From NCBI GenBank assembly GCA_030562195.1, contig CM060201.1, positions 23,976,067 to 24,040,066 of the forward strand: 64,000 bases of DNA. The letters are read 5' to 3'. This DNA comes from Nipponacmea schrenckii (Eukaryota > Mollusca > Gastropoda > Lottiidae). Positions 24,197-37,400 of the stretch are shown here, one piece after another. Both the position numbers and the translations under genes were made by a program. Numbering within the stretch: position 1 is the stretch's first letter; every line of letters begins with the position of its first letter. The notes below the pieces were generated by a model that worked only from the letters and a program-made list of their open reading frames with translations, was not told the origin of the DNA and searched no databases.

Positions 24197-25795
24197 CTAC
24201 TTTTTTATATTAGCTGGTGACCAAGCGCCATTTAAATTACGTGAACAAATATCTTCTCCGTCAATCAAAATATTTTCTTTTTTGTACTTCATAAAGTGTG
24301 TTGTTCCAAAAGTTTTTTTTGCGTCCAAACTTGCTAACATGATCACGGGAGCCCCACTGCTTCCATTACATGTTGGACAGGTATACAACCTACATGGCAT
24401 GTATTCTCCTCCAACATCTCTAATATCTTGTATGCAATAGGCTAAATGTTTTCCAAATGACACCCTTTTTATTTCACCATGTGGATGTCCTATAACGCAA
24501 AAATCTTTAGTGTTAGCTTTATCAGCTTCCATTTGTCTTAAAGAATCTAGATATAGATCCATTTCCTTAGTGCGTGGTTTTAGATAAAAGAAATATACTC
24601 TTTCCTGGCTTGAATGAAGGTCACTTTGTTCCATAAAGAAATCCCGATAATCTTTGTTTTCAAAATAAAGACCTGTACCATAGCTTATGACATTTTCGGG
24701 GAAACGAAGTACCATTTGTTTGGACTCTTCAATTGTTATAGGTTCGTTGAGCTTGATGCAATGGGTGTTCTCTATGTAGACATATTTTCCCGAAACATCT
24801 TTATCGTGTAACGTCATCTTAAAAGAACCGTTATTGGGATGTTTTAGAGATTCAATGTTTTCAGGAATGGGATCAAACAGTAAGTAGAGACTGCTCGGAT
24901 AACTAGGAGTATCATCGGCAAATGTCAATTTTATATCCCGAATATCTGACCTGTTGATATTGATATTAATACCATACAGTAGGGCATCATTCTTATCCTC
25001 ATAGCTACATATACAGGTTTCATCTTTATGGTCATCATTATACAATACTTCAACAGTTGGAAATAGAGTACCAAAGTTTACTATATCCAGGTCTTTCAGG
25101 AACTGTGGAACGGGACTGAATGAAAACAATGTGACATCTCTGTATGGACATGTCCATTGTAGTTCCTTGCCCTTGCATACTATAGCATCTTGTTCACAGG
25201 AGTCGTAATGGAAATATACTGTGCAGTCGCGTACGTCATCACCTGTTTTTACTACATGGCTATTTGTTTTTATTGTAAACTGATCTTTATATTTACCAGC
25301 AATGCCTGTTCCATATATCCTACGTTTCAATACTTTTAAAGCCACTACTCCACTTGTACACTTTTTAAATTCATCTTCATCTAGTGCTGGAAGAAATGTA
25401 AAAAAAACAGATTCTGCGAATTTGCGGTCCAATTTTTTATCACCACGAAAAGTCTTCACACTATCGCATAGTTGAATTTTAAACTCGCATTTTTTAATAT
25501 CTTCTTCGGTTTTTATGAGTGTTTTCCCTGCCACTACGTAAATGTGGGTTGATGTTTTCTCCAAAAAGCCTCGACCTTCTTCAAATGTTTCCACTTTCAG
25601 TTTTACGACTCTGTCGCCCATATGCCGTATTTTACCCAATTTGTTCTCGGTCCTGTGGTTTTCGGGTAAATCAGATATTTTTAATTCTTTGAAAAGAACC
25701 ATATTATCGTGTTCTGGATTTTTACATTCTTCTTCTTCTAGACTTGCTTCTGCAATCTCTACCGTCCAGTCGGCCGATGATAAAGATACAGCCAT
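24197..25795 (-). CDS. Trypsin-like serine protease (PA clan), single exon, 532 residues
   Basis: An intronless frame. The C-terminal part has VIGHPHG at 434-440 and then CNGSSGAPVIM at 476-486, the nucleophile loop of trypsin-like peptidases, with S480 as the likely nucleophile. A canonical His segment, TIKTNSHVV, places H180; RDVTLFSFSP places an Asp at D220, 40 residues later, as in trypsin folds. H180 to S480 is 300 residues, about twice the usual spacing. The extra length is made of further segments with the same layout: a start like VVALKV, a strand-turn-strand at the His position, an EDI/DIR turn, and an end like TFLPAL. There appear to be four such units, at about 63-138, 150-230, 247-310 and 325-408. 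Only unit 2 has both His and Asp. No signal peptide. The nearest family I can suggest is the intracellular FAM111-type protease, by its IGHP and GSSGAP motifs. Substrate unknown. Confidence 0.68.
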   Translation of the reverse strand: MAVSLSSADWTVEIAEASLEEEECKNPEHDNMVLFKELKISDLPENHRTENKLGKIRHMGDRVVKLKVETFEEGRGFLEKTSTHIYVVAGKTLIKTEEDIKKCEFKIQLCDSVKTFRGDKKLDRKFAESVFFTFLPALDEDEFKKCTSGVVALKVLKRRIYGTGIAGKYKDQFTIKTNSHVVKTGDDVRDCTVYFHYDSCEQDAIVCKGKELQWTCPYRDVTLFSFSPVPQFLKDLDIVNFGTLFPTVEVLYNDDHKDETCICSYEDKNDALLYGINININRSDIRDIKLTFADDTPSYPSSLYLLFDPIPENIESLKHPNNGSFKMTLHDKDVSGKYVYIENTHCIKLNEPITIEESKQMVLRFPENVISYGTGLYFENKDYRDFFMEQSDLHSSQERVYFFYLKPRTKEMDLYLDSLRQMEADKANTKDFCVIGHPHGEIKRVSFGKHLAYCIQDIRDVGGEYMPCRLYTCPTCNGSSGAPVIMLASLDAKKTFGTTHFMKYKKENILIDGEDICSRNLNGAWSPANIKK

Positions 25796-26939
25796 GTTCG
25801 TCTTTCAGTGGTCTCTAAATGTGGACATAATTATAACACATAAAAATAAATATGTTCACCTTTTTATCAGTCCCTTTCATACATTCGAAATTCGATTTTT
25901 TTTTTTTTCCCCTCTTGGCACAGCGTATAAGATGTACACCAAATGTGTTGAATAATGGTTAACAACACATAAAGCAAATGACGTTCTCCTTTTCCTTAGC
26001 TTCCTTCTTAACACATATACGCATATACTGTGTCGATTTATATAGGCTTTAATGAATATGCAGGTAATTGATATGTGATTATAAAAATACCCAATACTCG
26101 GTAATAAAATACATACAAATACAAGGATACTTGAATTTATGATTGAGGTCAAACAAAAGGGACGGGCTTCCAGATAATCAATTTAATTTCCTGGAATATT
26201 AACGTGAACGAAAGATGATAAATTAAAAAATATATATATACTTATAAAAAGTCTCTGATTAATTGTATAGTAAAAATTCTAACACATAGAGAAACGTGTG
26301 TCGAAACTTTTTGAAAACTTGTGTTGGAATTTTTATCATATATACTTATACTGTATTTGAAATAAGGCACAACGTATGTCTATCCGTGATTTTTATGGTA
26401 TTGAAGTGACAGTAAAATGTTCATTTTCAAAAACGTCGTAAATCGTATAGTCGTTTACATAAGATTATTTCTAAACTATGCTATTTACATCCGTATATTT
26501 ATATACTTGATCACAATGTATCGGTTTTAAAAGGGTTAATAAAGCATGCATTATACTTATTATTTAACTACTTTGGATTTGGCCTTAGAAAGACTCGATA
26601 TATTTTAAATTAATCATGGAACACGTTACTGGATTTTGGTGTAAATTTGTTTTAAATTTGAGCAAAAAAGTATTTTTATATCGACTTTCGAAGTAAACAT
26701 AATGTACCTTTATCTATTTAAGGCTCTGGTTCAGACTGACCGTTATCATTAAGATTTGACATCCTCAGCTATTTTAAGCCGATTTAAGAAGTAAATACAC
26801 AGTATTATATCATTAAAGGGGCACTTTGTTTCTTTTATATATAAATATTATTCAAATCTTGTAGGACTCAATCTTTTCTTTTGTGTTCATTCTGTTGATC
26901 ACAGCAATATAAATCTGTCCATCTAATACACGTGTAAAA

Positions 26940-27150
26940 TAAAGAGTTTGTCCCCATGGGCTGAATGTAAGACAGGACCATGTCCTTGTGTATTGGGCCT
27001 AATTCTGACCCATGTAAAATATAGTGACTATGTTTGTCCCCGTGGGCAGAATGTTAGACAGGATCATGCCCTTGTGTAATTCTGATCCATGTTAAGAATA
27101 GAGCCTATATTTGTCCCCGCAAAGGATGAGTGTTAGATGTCCTTGTCCTT
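26940..27150. repeat. About 80-bp repeat, roughly 2.5 copies
   Basis: Same family as 1950-2120: GGGCTGAATG, ACAGGACCATGTCCTTGTGT and CTAATTCTGACCCATGT, repeated with increasing divergence to the right. Confidence 0.82.
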
Positions 27151-27164
27151 GGATCTTTGTCAAA

Positions 27165-27235
27165 AACAGCGTTTTTTTGTTTGTTTGTTGGTTTGTTTGT
27201 TTGTTTGTTGTTTGTTTGTTTGTTTGTTTGGTAAT
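27165..27235. repeat. (GTTT)n microsatellite
   Basis: Runs of GTTTGTTTGTTT interrupted by GTTG and GTTGG. Simple repeat. Confidence 0.95.
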
Positions 27236-27628
27236 AGGATGCCACTTATGGCTGACATGGGCGAACAATCATAATTATATTATAATACATTGTATGCTGT
27301 AATGGAATAATGTGTCGCTTTAATATATATTTTATTTGTTTTTATTTTATATTCATGACGTGAACATACAAGCGTGATACAAGCATTAATTAGATAACAA
27401 ACAGGATACTTGTAATGTTCAGAGTGCAGTTAAATATTAAGTATACATTTTATTATTCAAAATACGTAATACAATTCAATATAAATAATGATAATAGTAT
27501 TAGTTAGATAACATGATACTCGTAATGTTCAGATGTTCCATAAGTACTGCTTTGATCAATGTTTTGTCATTTTTCGATTCGAATTTTAAACATGAGGTAT
27601 TTAAAATTGGCTCGATATTCGACCTGCG

Positions 27629-27690
27629 TGACGTCATTATCGTAAAATTTGTTTATATAAAAGCCCTTCAGTGACGTCATAAAACATTTT
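27629..27690. promoter_or_regulatory. Two palindromic CRE sites flanking a TATA-like motif
   Basis: TGACGTCA occurs at 27629-27636 and again at 27672-27679, with TTTATATAA between them at about 27652-27660. TGACGTCA is the established CREB/ATF site. No coding exon starts nearby; the closest plus-strand start is SART3 at 28431. Confidence 0.5.
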
Positions 27691-28430
27691 ATTTACGGTC
27701 TTGCAGAACCAGTCCACAGACATCTGATTGAAAATTTGAATAGTGTAAATTGATGCTATCCGTGTTTCCGATACACGTAACAAATTAAGAAAACATATTT
27801 AAAATCCCTTTAAAACCGAAATGAGTTTTAAAGAGGACGATGTAGAACTATAACTAAACGTTGAATGTATCAAGGGTCCAGTGGGTGTATGTTACCTTGT
27901 CTTTCGAGCAATTTTTTTTATTGATTAGAAGACCGTTCTTAAATAGGTCCTAGTTAATTTATATAGTTATTTAGAATTAGTATTGTAACTCTATGGCTTT
28001 TCCCTTATTTTTTAGCTCTAAATATTCTTAGTAATACGAGAGATAATATTTAAAAAAAATAGATACAAAAGATAGGAAGGATTTAAACACTGTCTCCCAC
28101 CGCCTTGTTTACACTCTCTTTTCAGCTTTACACCTTCTTTGCCTTTTTTCATTCAAGATTCTTTAAATTATGCCTACTTCTTCAGTTGAAATCTTTCATA
28201 TTAGTCTTACAAAATCTACTGTTTCTTGGAAACAGTAGATTTTGTGTCCAAATATGACCAACTTTTCATTTTCCGAAAATGTTGTCATTGTGTACAATAC
28301 GTCAAAAGAGACAAAATGAAATTCACCATTCATTAACAAGACAGACTTAGCTTTACTGCCTAGAAATGCCCAATGCTAGTTAGAAACAGGTTTTATTGGA
28401 ATTAGGAGAATAGTAGGGACGACTTGTCTT

Positions 28431-31400
28431 ATGGTCGATTTGACTTGTAACTCTTCATTGAAAGAAATCAATTCAAGTGGTACACTGGATTACGTGCATG
28501 GCGGAAAATCTGGAAATCCGAAAGAAAAGAGGCACAAATTAAAAGAAATCGTCGTGAAAATGGATCTGGATGACAAAGATGATGACAACATGGAAGCAGA
28601 AGATTTCTCTGATTCCAATAGTAGTGATGACGATGGTGAAAACGATTTAGCTTTAGAGTTGATAGCACAGTTACGCGAAAAGGTGACAACGTTTTCTCAA
28701 TCATCGATATTGATATTTTTATCATTATTTTGACATTTCATTATTCGGCATCATTCATTTATACGGACAATAAAGTTCTTATTGGAAACTCAGTCCTTTA
28801 ATATTGATAACATTGTTTTCAGCAGGAATAACTTCTGTTTGTAAAGAACGTTATAAAAAACACAAAGGGGGGGGGGGGTGTTTGAAGTAGTATTGCTAGG
28901 AGATAGGCCTACAACCCTGTCTCTGACTCTACTTGTCAATACAAATTCTGTGTCTTCTACAATAACTGTCTAGATTCTATATGTTGATAGTATGTTAATT
29001 CACATTGTAGATAAATGAAAATCCCTACATGTATGATAACCATACAGAGTTGATCAAACTATTGAAATCTGCTGGAGAATTCGACAAGTTGAGAGAAGCC
29101 AGAGAGAACATGAGTAAATATTTTCCATTGACAGCAGGTAGGTTTAAATGTCTATTTCGGTGGATGAGGGAAACAGTTGATGAATAGCTTCGAGATGGAA
29201 ATCCAATTTTGGATTATCTAGCTTATTTATTTAAACATCTGCATTTAACAAATAAAGAGTCATGGTAGCTGGCTGAAATTTTAAATTTCTATGGCATAAA
29301 TGTGAAGTCTCAATAGGATAACATGTTAAAGGGCCCAATCTTAGAAAGTCTTTTTCAGGTCTGATGCAGGTCGGTTGTTAGTCGCAAAAAGCGCAGTCTT
29401 ATGCCGCTGTCAAAATTTCCCTCATTGCACTCTGCATGGCGTTGCTCGTCATCATTAGCCCATAAGGTGCAGAAGAGAAGGATGTAAATCTCCATTCATT
29501 TCATTTTCGATATTATAAAGGCATTGTCCTAATTGATTACCCAATAAAGAGATTATTATTACTATTATTATTATAGTAGCTATAGCACTTGTACTGAAGT
29601 AAAGCAAAGTAAGTTGTAAGCTATCCATTTGTTGTGTTTTTTTTTTAGAACTTTGGTTAGATTGGATTAAAGATGAAATAAGAATGATAGAAGATGAGTC
29701 TATGGATAGAAACAATATATATCAGTTATTTTCTAGAGCTGTACAAGATTATCAATGTATGTATCATGTATTATCATAATAATACCTAAAAATACATCTT
29801 AAATAAACTAACCAACTATTGTTTTGTCTCTGACCTGCTATTTTTTTTGACGTTTTTTTTTTCGAAAATGAATACTGATATCATGTATTTTGATGTCTGT
29901 TCATCTCATACACATGTGGTGGTGTATAAGTGTATTTCTTTAACACTCTTTTACTTGAATGAAGCAACTTAGATCTGTCCATCTAATACACATGTACTTG
30001 TGTATTTAAAAAGTAGGTCTATCTATGCACTTTTTTTTACTTTTTTCATGTCATTGTATCATGTCCTTGTGTATTAATTAAAGAGTTTATTAGGCCGTGC
30101 AAAGTAAATTGTCTGTTTTAAAGGCCTTTTTTTTTAAAAAATGGGGCGAGAGGGCGAATTTATTATTTATAAGTGCTTTTTAAAATTTGGCATCGGAGCG
30201 AGCGAAGCTATTTATTATTTATTTCCACAAATTTGAAAAATAGATTTAAATTACCATTCAGATGCAACTATCAGATGTGTTTGGGGTTTGAATGATAATA
30301 GTTGATAGAAATAACAGAACTTTTTTACCTTTCAACTTCACATAAACTTAATCATTCCAACATATTTACTACCTCTGACAATGATGCACTTAGGGTGCAT
30401 CATAGCTGATAATATTATGTCAAGACAATGTTATTCTACTACAGTACTAATCCATTTCTATCCATCTGTAAACTGTATTTTAAAACGCCATTGTATGGTT
30501 ATAATTGTTATTATTGGAAATTTTGGATCAAATTGTCATACATCACATCACATGACAAGAACAAAACAATCTGATTAGATCGAACTTCTATTTTAATAAT
30601 TTTTATCTAGGCCTATGTTACAAATGCCGATTTTCGATAACTCGTACTAACAGAGTACTTCCGGTTTTTACTTGAGAAAAGCGGAATGTGTTGAGTAATA
30701 CCAATAATGAGAAAATCGATCCTTTCGAACGTATAAAATTCATATTTTCTTGTATTCGTTCCCATTTTTCCATAAATATTAACTTTTTCAAATCAATAGC
30801 AGAAAAAAAACCCGGTGCATACTTTTACTTGTAATTGTTACGGGTCTCGATTTGTTCCACCATTATTATCCAGAAACGAAATCTTCAAGATTAAGATTAA
30901 TTTAATGTTTGGATTGTCCTCACGAAAGTGTGAATAATTTTCATAATTGTGCTTCCTTCCGCAAATAATTGTATTTTCGAACATCAAATTTTATCAGAAT
31001 CAATTTCAGTTTAAAGTTGTAGAAGAAAATCTTTTTATCGGTGATGAAAAACGCATTCTAAGCCACTTCCGGTTTTTCGTTAAACGTCAAGGGAGATAAT
31101 TATGGTAAAAAATATTTGGAGACGCTCGCGCGCATTATTTATTAATTATTCCAAAATGTCAATAAATAGTTTTGGAGCGCGGGGTATTTTACCGGAGCGC
31201 GCGGGGCCTGTAAAACAGACAATTTACTTTGTACGGCCTTATTATTCTTGAATTTAAGCAGAAAATGTGATATTTTTGGGTAAAATATCGAGGACAAGAT
31301 CTCAAATCAAATTTGTTCCATATCAGTCAGGCAAAGCCGGTCATGTCCATGGATTTTCCATAATATCCAATATTTCCATTTCAGCTGTACCCCTGTGGTT

Positions 31401-34400
31401 AGAATATGTACAGTTTGCTATAGGTGGTATAAAAGATGAAGGAGGTATTACTAAAATGAGGAAGATATTTGAAGAAGCTATAACTGCCGTTGGTTTACAT
31501 GTCACCCAAGGTTCAATGGTATGGGATGCTTACAGAGAAACAGAAAATGCTGTATTAGCTGGATTATTGGTGAGTTTGTTCAGAGAATTCACTTAACATC
31601 AATGAATGCTAGTGAGTTCATAATATGGGGCTCAGTAGGATAATGATGTTGTACAACTTCTTGGTCATTTTATTTAATCAATCAACAGCTGTTCATTTAA
31701 AGATTGGCTGTCTACACAAGAGGAATTCTTCATTCAGTTTAGTGTTTTTTAAGAGATGCTCTCCTACAGAAGCACTGGCCTAGGTCACAAGTAGAGACTA
31801 TGCTATGAATTTTAGTATAATAGTATTTTAGTATCAATTTGATAAGAAATTATCTACCTCTGGAGAGATTTACAACATGATCAGAAAATGCAAAGCGATA
31901 CAAGAATATTAAGCTACTCAGTGTTAAACATTGACTTGAATTGTCAGTGCACACATTTCCAAAAGATTAATATGAAAGAGTGAAACATTTTTAGGATTAT
32001 TGGGTTGATATTCAACTGAACACACTTTGAAAGGGGGTTTATTTAAGTGTAGGAATTGAAAAAAAAGAACAGGATTAATGGAATGTTGACCTGCTTTTAG
32101 AAATTGTCACTATCTTATATATTAAATTTTTAGCCAGTACCAGGAAGTGTACCAACACCTGAACAAGAAGATGCTTTTAATGTACAGAACCAAAGAGTTG
32201 CAAGTCTGTTTAAAAGACAATTAGCAGTACCATTGTTAGGTAAGAGTTGTGTAGTTTCAAAAACAGTGTAGTTTCAAAAACCATTTATTTTTTCTCAAAT
32301 GACCCTATCTTACTGTATAAGCTTGTAGGCTTGTTTATCCCTTTCACGTCAAATAAAAAAATAAAAAACATATGGTATGTTTGTTATATCTTTCTGTAAA
32401 CCGGTCATTTGATAAGCTTCTAGGCTTTTTTTACCACCTTCACATTCAAAATATTTCACGAACAATAGTGAATACTTTATTTGATAATTGGTTGCCAATC
32501 ATAGTCAAACACTTATTAGCAGATTTATGGTTAATATTATGTAGTATATATTCCATTCTCAGTGGGTAGCATGCTGATAACAGAGTGTAAGTATTTAAAA
32601 TCACTACATATAATCCCCAAGAAGTGATGTACAGTCAAATACATATAATCCCCAAGAAGTGATGTACAGTCAAATACATATAATCCCCAAGAACTGATGT
32701 ACAGTCAAATACATATAATCCCCAAGAACTGATGTACAGTCAAATACATATAATCCCCAAGAACTGATGTACAGTCAAATACATATAATCCCCAAGAACT
32801 GATGTACAGTCAAATACATATAATCCCCGAGGAAAAGATGTACAGTAAAATACATATAATCCCCAAGAACTGATGTACAGTCAAATACATATAATCCCCA
32901 AGAACTGATGTACAGTCAAATACATATAATCCCCAAGAACTGATGTACAGTCAGATACATATAATCCCCAAGAACTGATGTACAGTCAAATACATATAAT
33001 CCCCAAGAACTGATGTACAGTCAAATACATATAATCCCCAAGAACTGATGTACAGTCAAATACATATAATCCCCAAGAACTGATGTACAGTCAAATACAT
33101 ATAAATCCCCAAGAACTGATGTACAGTCAAATACATATAATCCCCAAGAACTGATGTACAGTCAAATACATATAATCCCCAAGAACTGATGTACAGTCAA
33201 ATACATATAATCCATAAGAACTGGTGTACAGTCAAATACATATAATCCCCAAGAACTGATGTACAATCAGATACATATAATCCCCAAGAACTGATGTACA
33301 GTCAAATACATATAATCCCCAAGAACTGATGTACAGTCAAATACATATAAATCCCCAAGAACTGATGTACAGTCAAATAAATCCCCAAGAACTGATGTAC
33401 AGTCAAATACATATAATCCCCAAGAACTGATGTACAGTCAAATACATATAATCCCCAAGAACTGATGTACAGTCAAATACATATAATCCCCAAGAACTGA
33501 TGTACAGTCAGATACATATAATCCCCGAGAACTGATGTACAGTCAAATACATGTTATCCCCAAGAACTGATGTACAGTCAAATACATATAAATCCCCAAG
33601 AACTGATGTACAGTCAAATACATATAATCCCCAAGAACTGATGTACAGTCAAATACATATAATCCCCAAGAACTGATGTACAGTTAACATAACTTAACAA
33701 ACTTTAATGCCACTAAATTTGTAAAAGAAAAGACAGAACGTTTTCACATAAGATTTCTGGTGATAAAATCAGAGAAAAGGCTCTTTCCACACAACCTTTC
33801 ATTATATATTGTATATTGTAGATATGGAACAAACTTACAGTGAATACAAAGAATGGAATGGAGGAGAGTTAGATGTCTATACAGAAGAAAGTTATCAGAA
33901 ATCTGTAGCTCATCTTGAAAAATTAAAACCTTTTGAAGATTCTTTGGTAAGATTAGATAAATTAGGTTTTATTGATGCCTTACCTGGTTTATATCACCAG
34001 CCTGGATCCTTAATATATATTGTGCCTTTATTTGGATAAATCAGGTTTTCTTGATGCCTTTATGTTAAGTCATTTAAATTTAGTTTAATTTAGAAATTTC
34101 TTCCTTGAATTTTAATGGAAAATATGTGTTCCTTATCAAAAGCCTTACTGGTAAGATCAAAAATCCAGATTTTAAGAAATACAGTAATCTGATTGGATAA
34201 CAGAACTAAATATATATTCAGTTTTAGTGATTGACCAATCAGATGACTGGAACACCAAAATCATGTTAAGTTTTAAAGAATAAGGCCCCAGGCTACTTTT
34301 GTTTTATATGGGTCTTGTTTTGTAGGTGACAGCAGAACCACCCTGTTGGGAGGAATATCAGATCTATATAGATTATGAGTTAAAAGAAGATGATCCATCT

Positions 34401-37400
34401 AGAATACAGTGTATATTTGAACGAGCTATCACTGAAAACTGTTTAAATCCTGAAGCTTGGTTGAAATATACTAAGTATTTAGTAAGTTATTTTGACAACA
34501 ACTTTGATTTTTTTATTTCCATGTAATAGGGCTGTAATGAAATCAAACATGAAAAAAAAAAGAATTGTTTGAAACTGAGTTTGTTTACCTCTGTAATATA
34601 AAGGAATATCTGCATCTTAAAATGAACATTTAATTTTGACAAAAAAAGAAACTTTATAATTGTTTCTTGATGTAAAAGGCATAGATTAAATCTTTTAGAA
34701 TATTACATTTAGTTAGCATTATTCATATTGCTTTTTTTACCTTAAAAATGAAACCATTGTAATATTGTGGTCTTAAGACATCAAGTTATATTAAGAGTTA
34801 TCTCCCATGAGCTAATGGCTGACTAGCCTATGATTATGATTTGTTACTCTATATATTTTAGGACAGTAAACTAAAGATAAAATCAGTAATATTACCAGTA
34901 TATGAACGAGCTATTAGAAACTGTCCTTGGTCGTATTTGTTATGGCAGAAATATTTATTAGCTTTAGAAAGACATCATGAAAGTGGAGAAAAACTGAAAG
35001 GTAGTTGCTTGTCTTTGTATATATAGGGTGTTCTATTTGCATTACACAAAATTTTCACTTAATGCAAAGGGAAGTAAATGTATGATAAGAAGAAACTTTA
35101 TTTTGATTATTTTAGATTAATAAAATTAGTATGTTAATGCATGTTACCTATTCTTGAACCAAATTCTCCCACTTATGAATTGGGTTTTGTCTTTGTTAAT
35201 TGGTTTGGCAGTAGCTCAGTGTATTTTTCAGTTATGAACAGGTTTTGTCTGATCTAAGTTATACAGAAGATGTATCAGATTTGAAATTTACCCTTCTAAT
35301 CCTTCTCTGACATTTTGTGTTCTGTGTACATTTCCTCATTTTTGAACATGTGGAAACGGTTTTGAAACCTGATTGTATTGAACTTTTGGTTGATTTCATG
35401 AAGATAGATAAAAAAGAAATACTAAACTTGTCCTGCCAACGGTGGCTGATATAAAGGTGACAATTATTGTAAAGGGAGATAACTTTTTTCAGATGTAACA
35501 GCGAAAGCATTAACCAGTGGTTTTACTCTAGCTAGTGAATACAGTGTGATATGGTCAACTTATATAGATTATCTTAGACGACAGATCAACTGGACAGAAG
35601 GTGTTGTTTGTCTTGTTATATTTGTCTGTGAGAGAATGTAACTGTGGTCTGAAAGGAGTATGTAAGAGTTATGTATGAGAGGGACAAGAGCAGGTGTGAG
35701 ATGGCGAGAGAGAGGGGAAAGGTGATAACATTAGTGGGGTTTATTACAGTGGAATGTCATGGAATATACGTACAACTGTGAAAATGACTAAATTACTAGG
35801 CATAACTACTATAAGATTGATATCAGTTTGGTTTGGTTATCTCTCAGCAGTATTGAAGTTAGATTAGCTTGAAGATATTATATTCAAATGATTATAATAG
35901 TTCAAGCCCAGATTTGATATATTAATTGTCATAATATATACTAATAGATATTACATGATTTATATTTCAGATCATACAGAACAGTTAGAATTATTTCGAG
36001 AGACTATTGAAAAGGCTTTAGAAAATTTAACAGAATGTAAGTCTTCTCCATTGTTTCTATATTGGCCAGTCATGTCTGGCTTTTAATGTAAAAGGACTGG
36101 ATATTATTGTAGTATTTAAAATGAAATGAAATGGGCTAATTAATACGGACAACGCCATGCAGTGTGCAATGAGGGAAATTTTGCCAGAATAGCAGCATTA
36201 ACCTACTCTTTTTCGATTTCCACCTGGCGATAGATCTTCAACGTAGCACACAGTGCAGGGCCTGCGTTTATTGTCCAATAGGAACAACTTGACGCTTTTT
36301 CCACGTCAGCTCCTCTGTGCAGCATTGTAGACCCAATTTAAGGATTATTTTCTACAAGGTAACAAACTATTGTTCATTTTACTGGATTATTTAATTCAGA
36401 AAAGTAGAAAATGACGAATTATTGAGCTAACTTTTGACTTATTTATTTGTAGATTTTGGTAATGAGGGAGATGAAAATGGAATGATAAGACAATACTGGG
36501 CTTTAATTGAGGTGAGCAAAAATATTCAAAATGACAGCATTGCTAAGTTAATATAAGGCATATAGAAACCCTTAAAAAAATGCAAAATAAAAAAATGAAG
36601 GGAAAAAAATTAAAAAAACCCACCCCTTCTGTACTTTATGGATTAATGAAGAGGGTGCAATGCCATGAAAGAAGTGAATGGGGGAAAATGTCAGGGGTTT
36701 TTAAGGCACGGCTTAACCCCAAACTCCTTTTTGAAATTTCCTATTGTCAAGGGATCTTTAATGTGCACGGCTTGAAGCACACTGGGCCTGAGTTGTTGTC
36801 CCATCCAAATGACAAACTTACAAAATGAATTTTGATTTAATTTCAGGGTAAAATGTGTAAGAATATGACGAGAGCTAGAGAAATATGGAATGAAATAATG
36901 GGACTAGGGTATGGAAATCAAGCTAGCATGTGGCTAGAGTATTACAAACTAGAAAGGTTTGTTATCTTTTATTTATGATAGATATAATGCATTTAAAATT
37001 CTTTGCACTGCTTGCACTTTAACAGCCCTGTCGTCATGGTGGACTTGGCTTAATACAGAAAATAAAAAGCAGTAAAAAGTTGCCTAATTCTCTGTTGCTT
37101 TTTGTATCCGAAAACTATATGCCTGATGTGACTAGTGTCTTGTCCAGTTCTGTTGTCAGGGTGGGGTACACAGGGTCTGGGCTCGCCTAGTGAGAATTTC
37201 ACCCAAACAATTGTCCCCTCTCAAAACTTTCAGTTAGCAGAGATTATTTGTTTGAAATTGTCAATATATATTTTCAGGGCATATGGTGATAATAAACATT
37301 GTCGTAAATTATTACAAAAAGCTTTAAACTCTGTCACAGACTGGCCTGAATCTATCACACAGGCTTATATAAACTTTGAAAGAGAAGAAGGTACTCTAGA

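Larger units (their letters stand above)
25796..28430. other. Intergenic region upstream of SART3
   Basis: Holds an imperfect inverted pair near 26276-26325 (ATTCTAACAC and GTGTTGGAAT), the 80-bp repeat at 26940-27150, a GTTT tract at 27165-27235 and a promoter-like CRE/TATA cluster at 27629-27690. No exon recognised on either strand. Confidence 0.5.
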
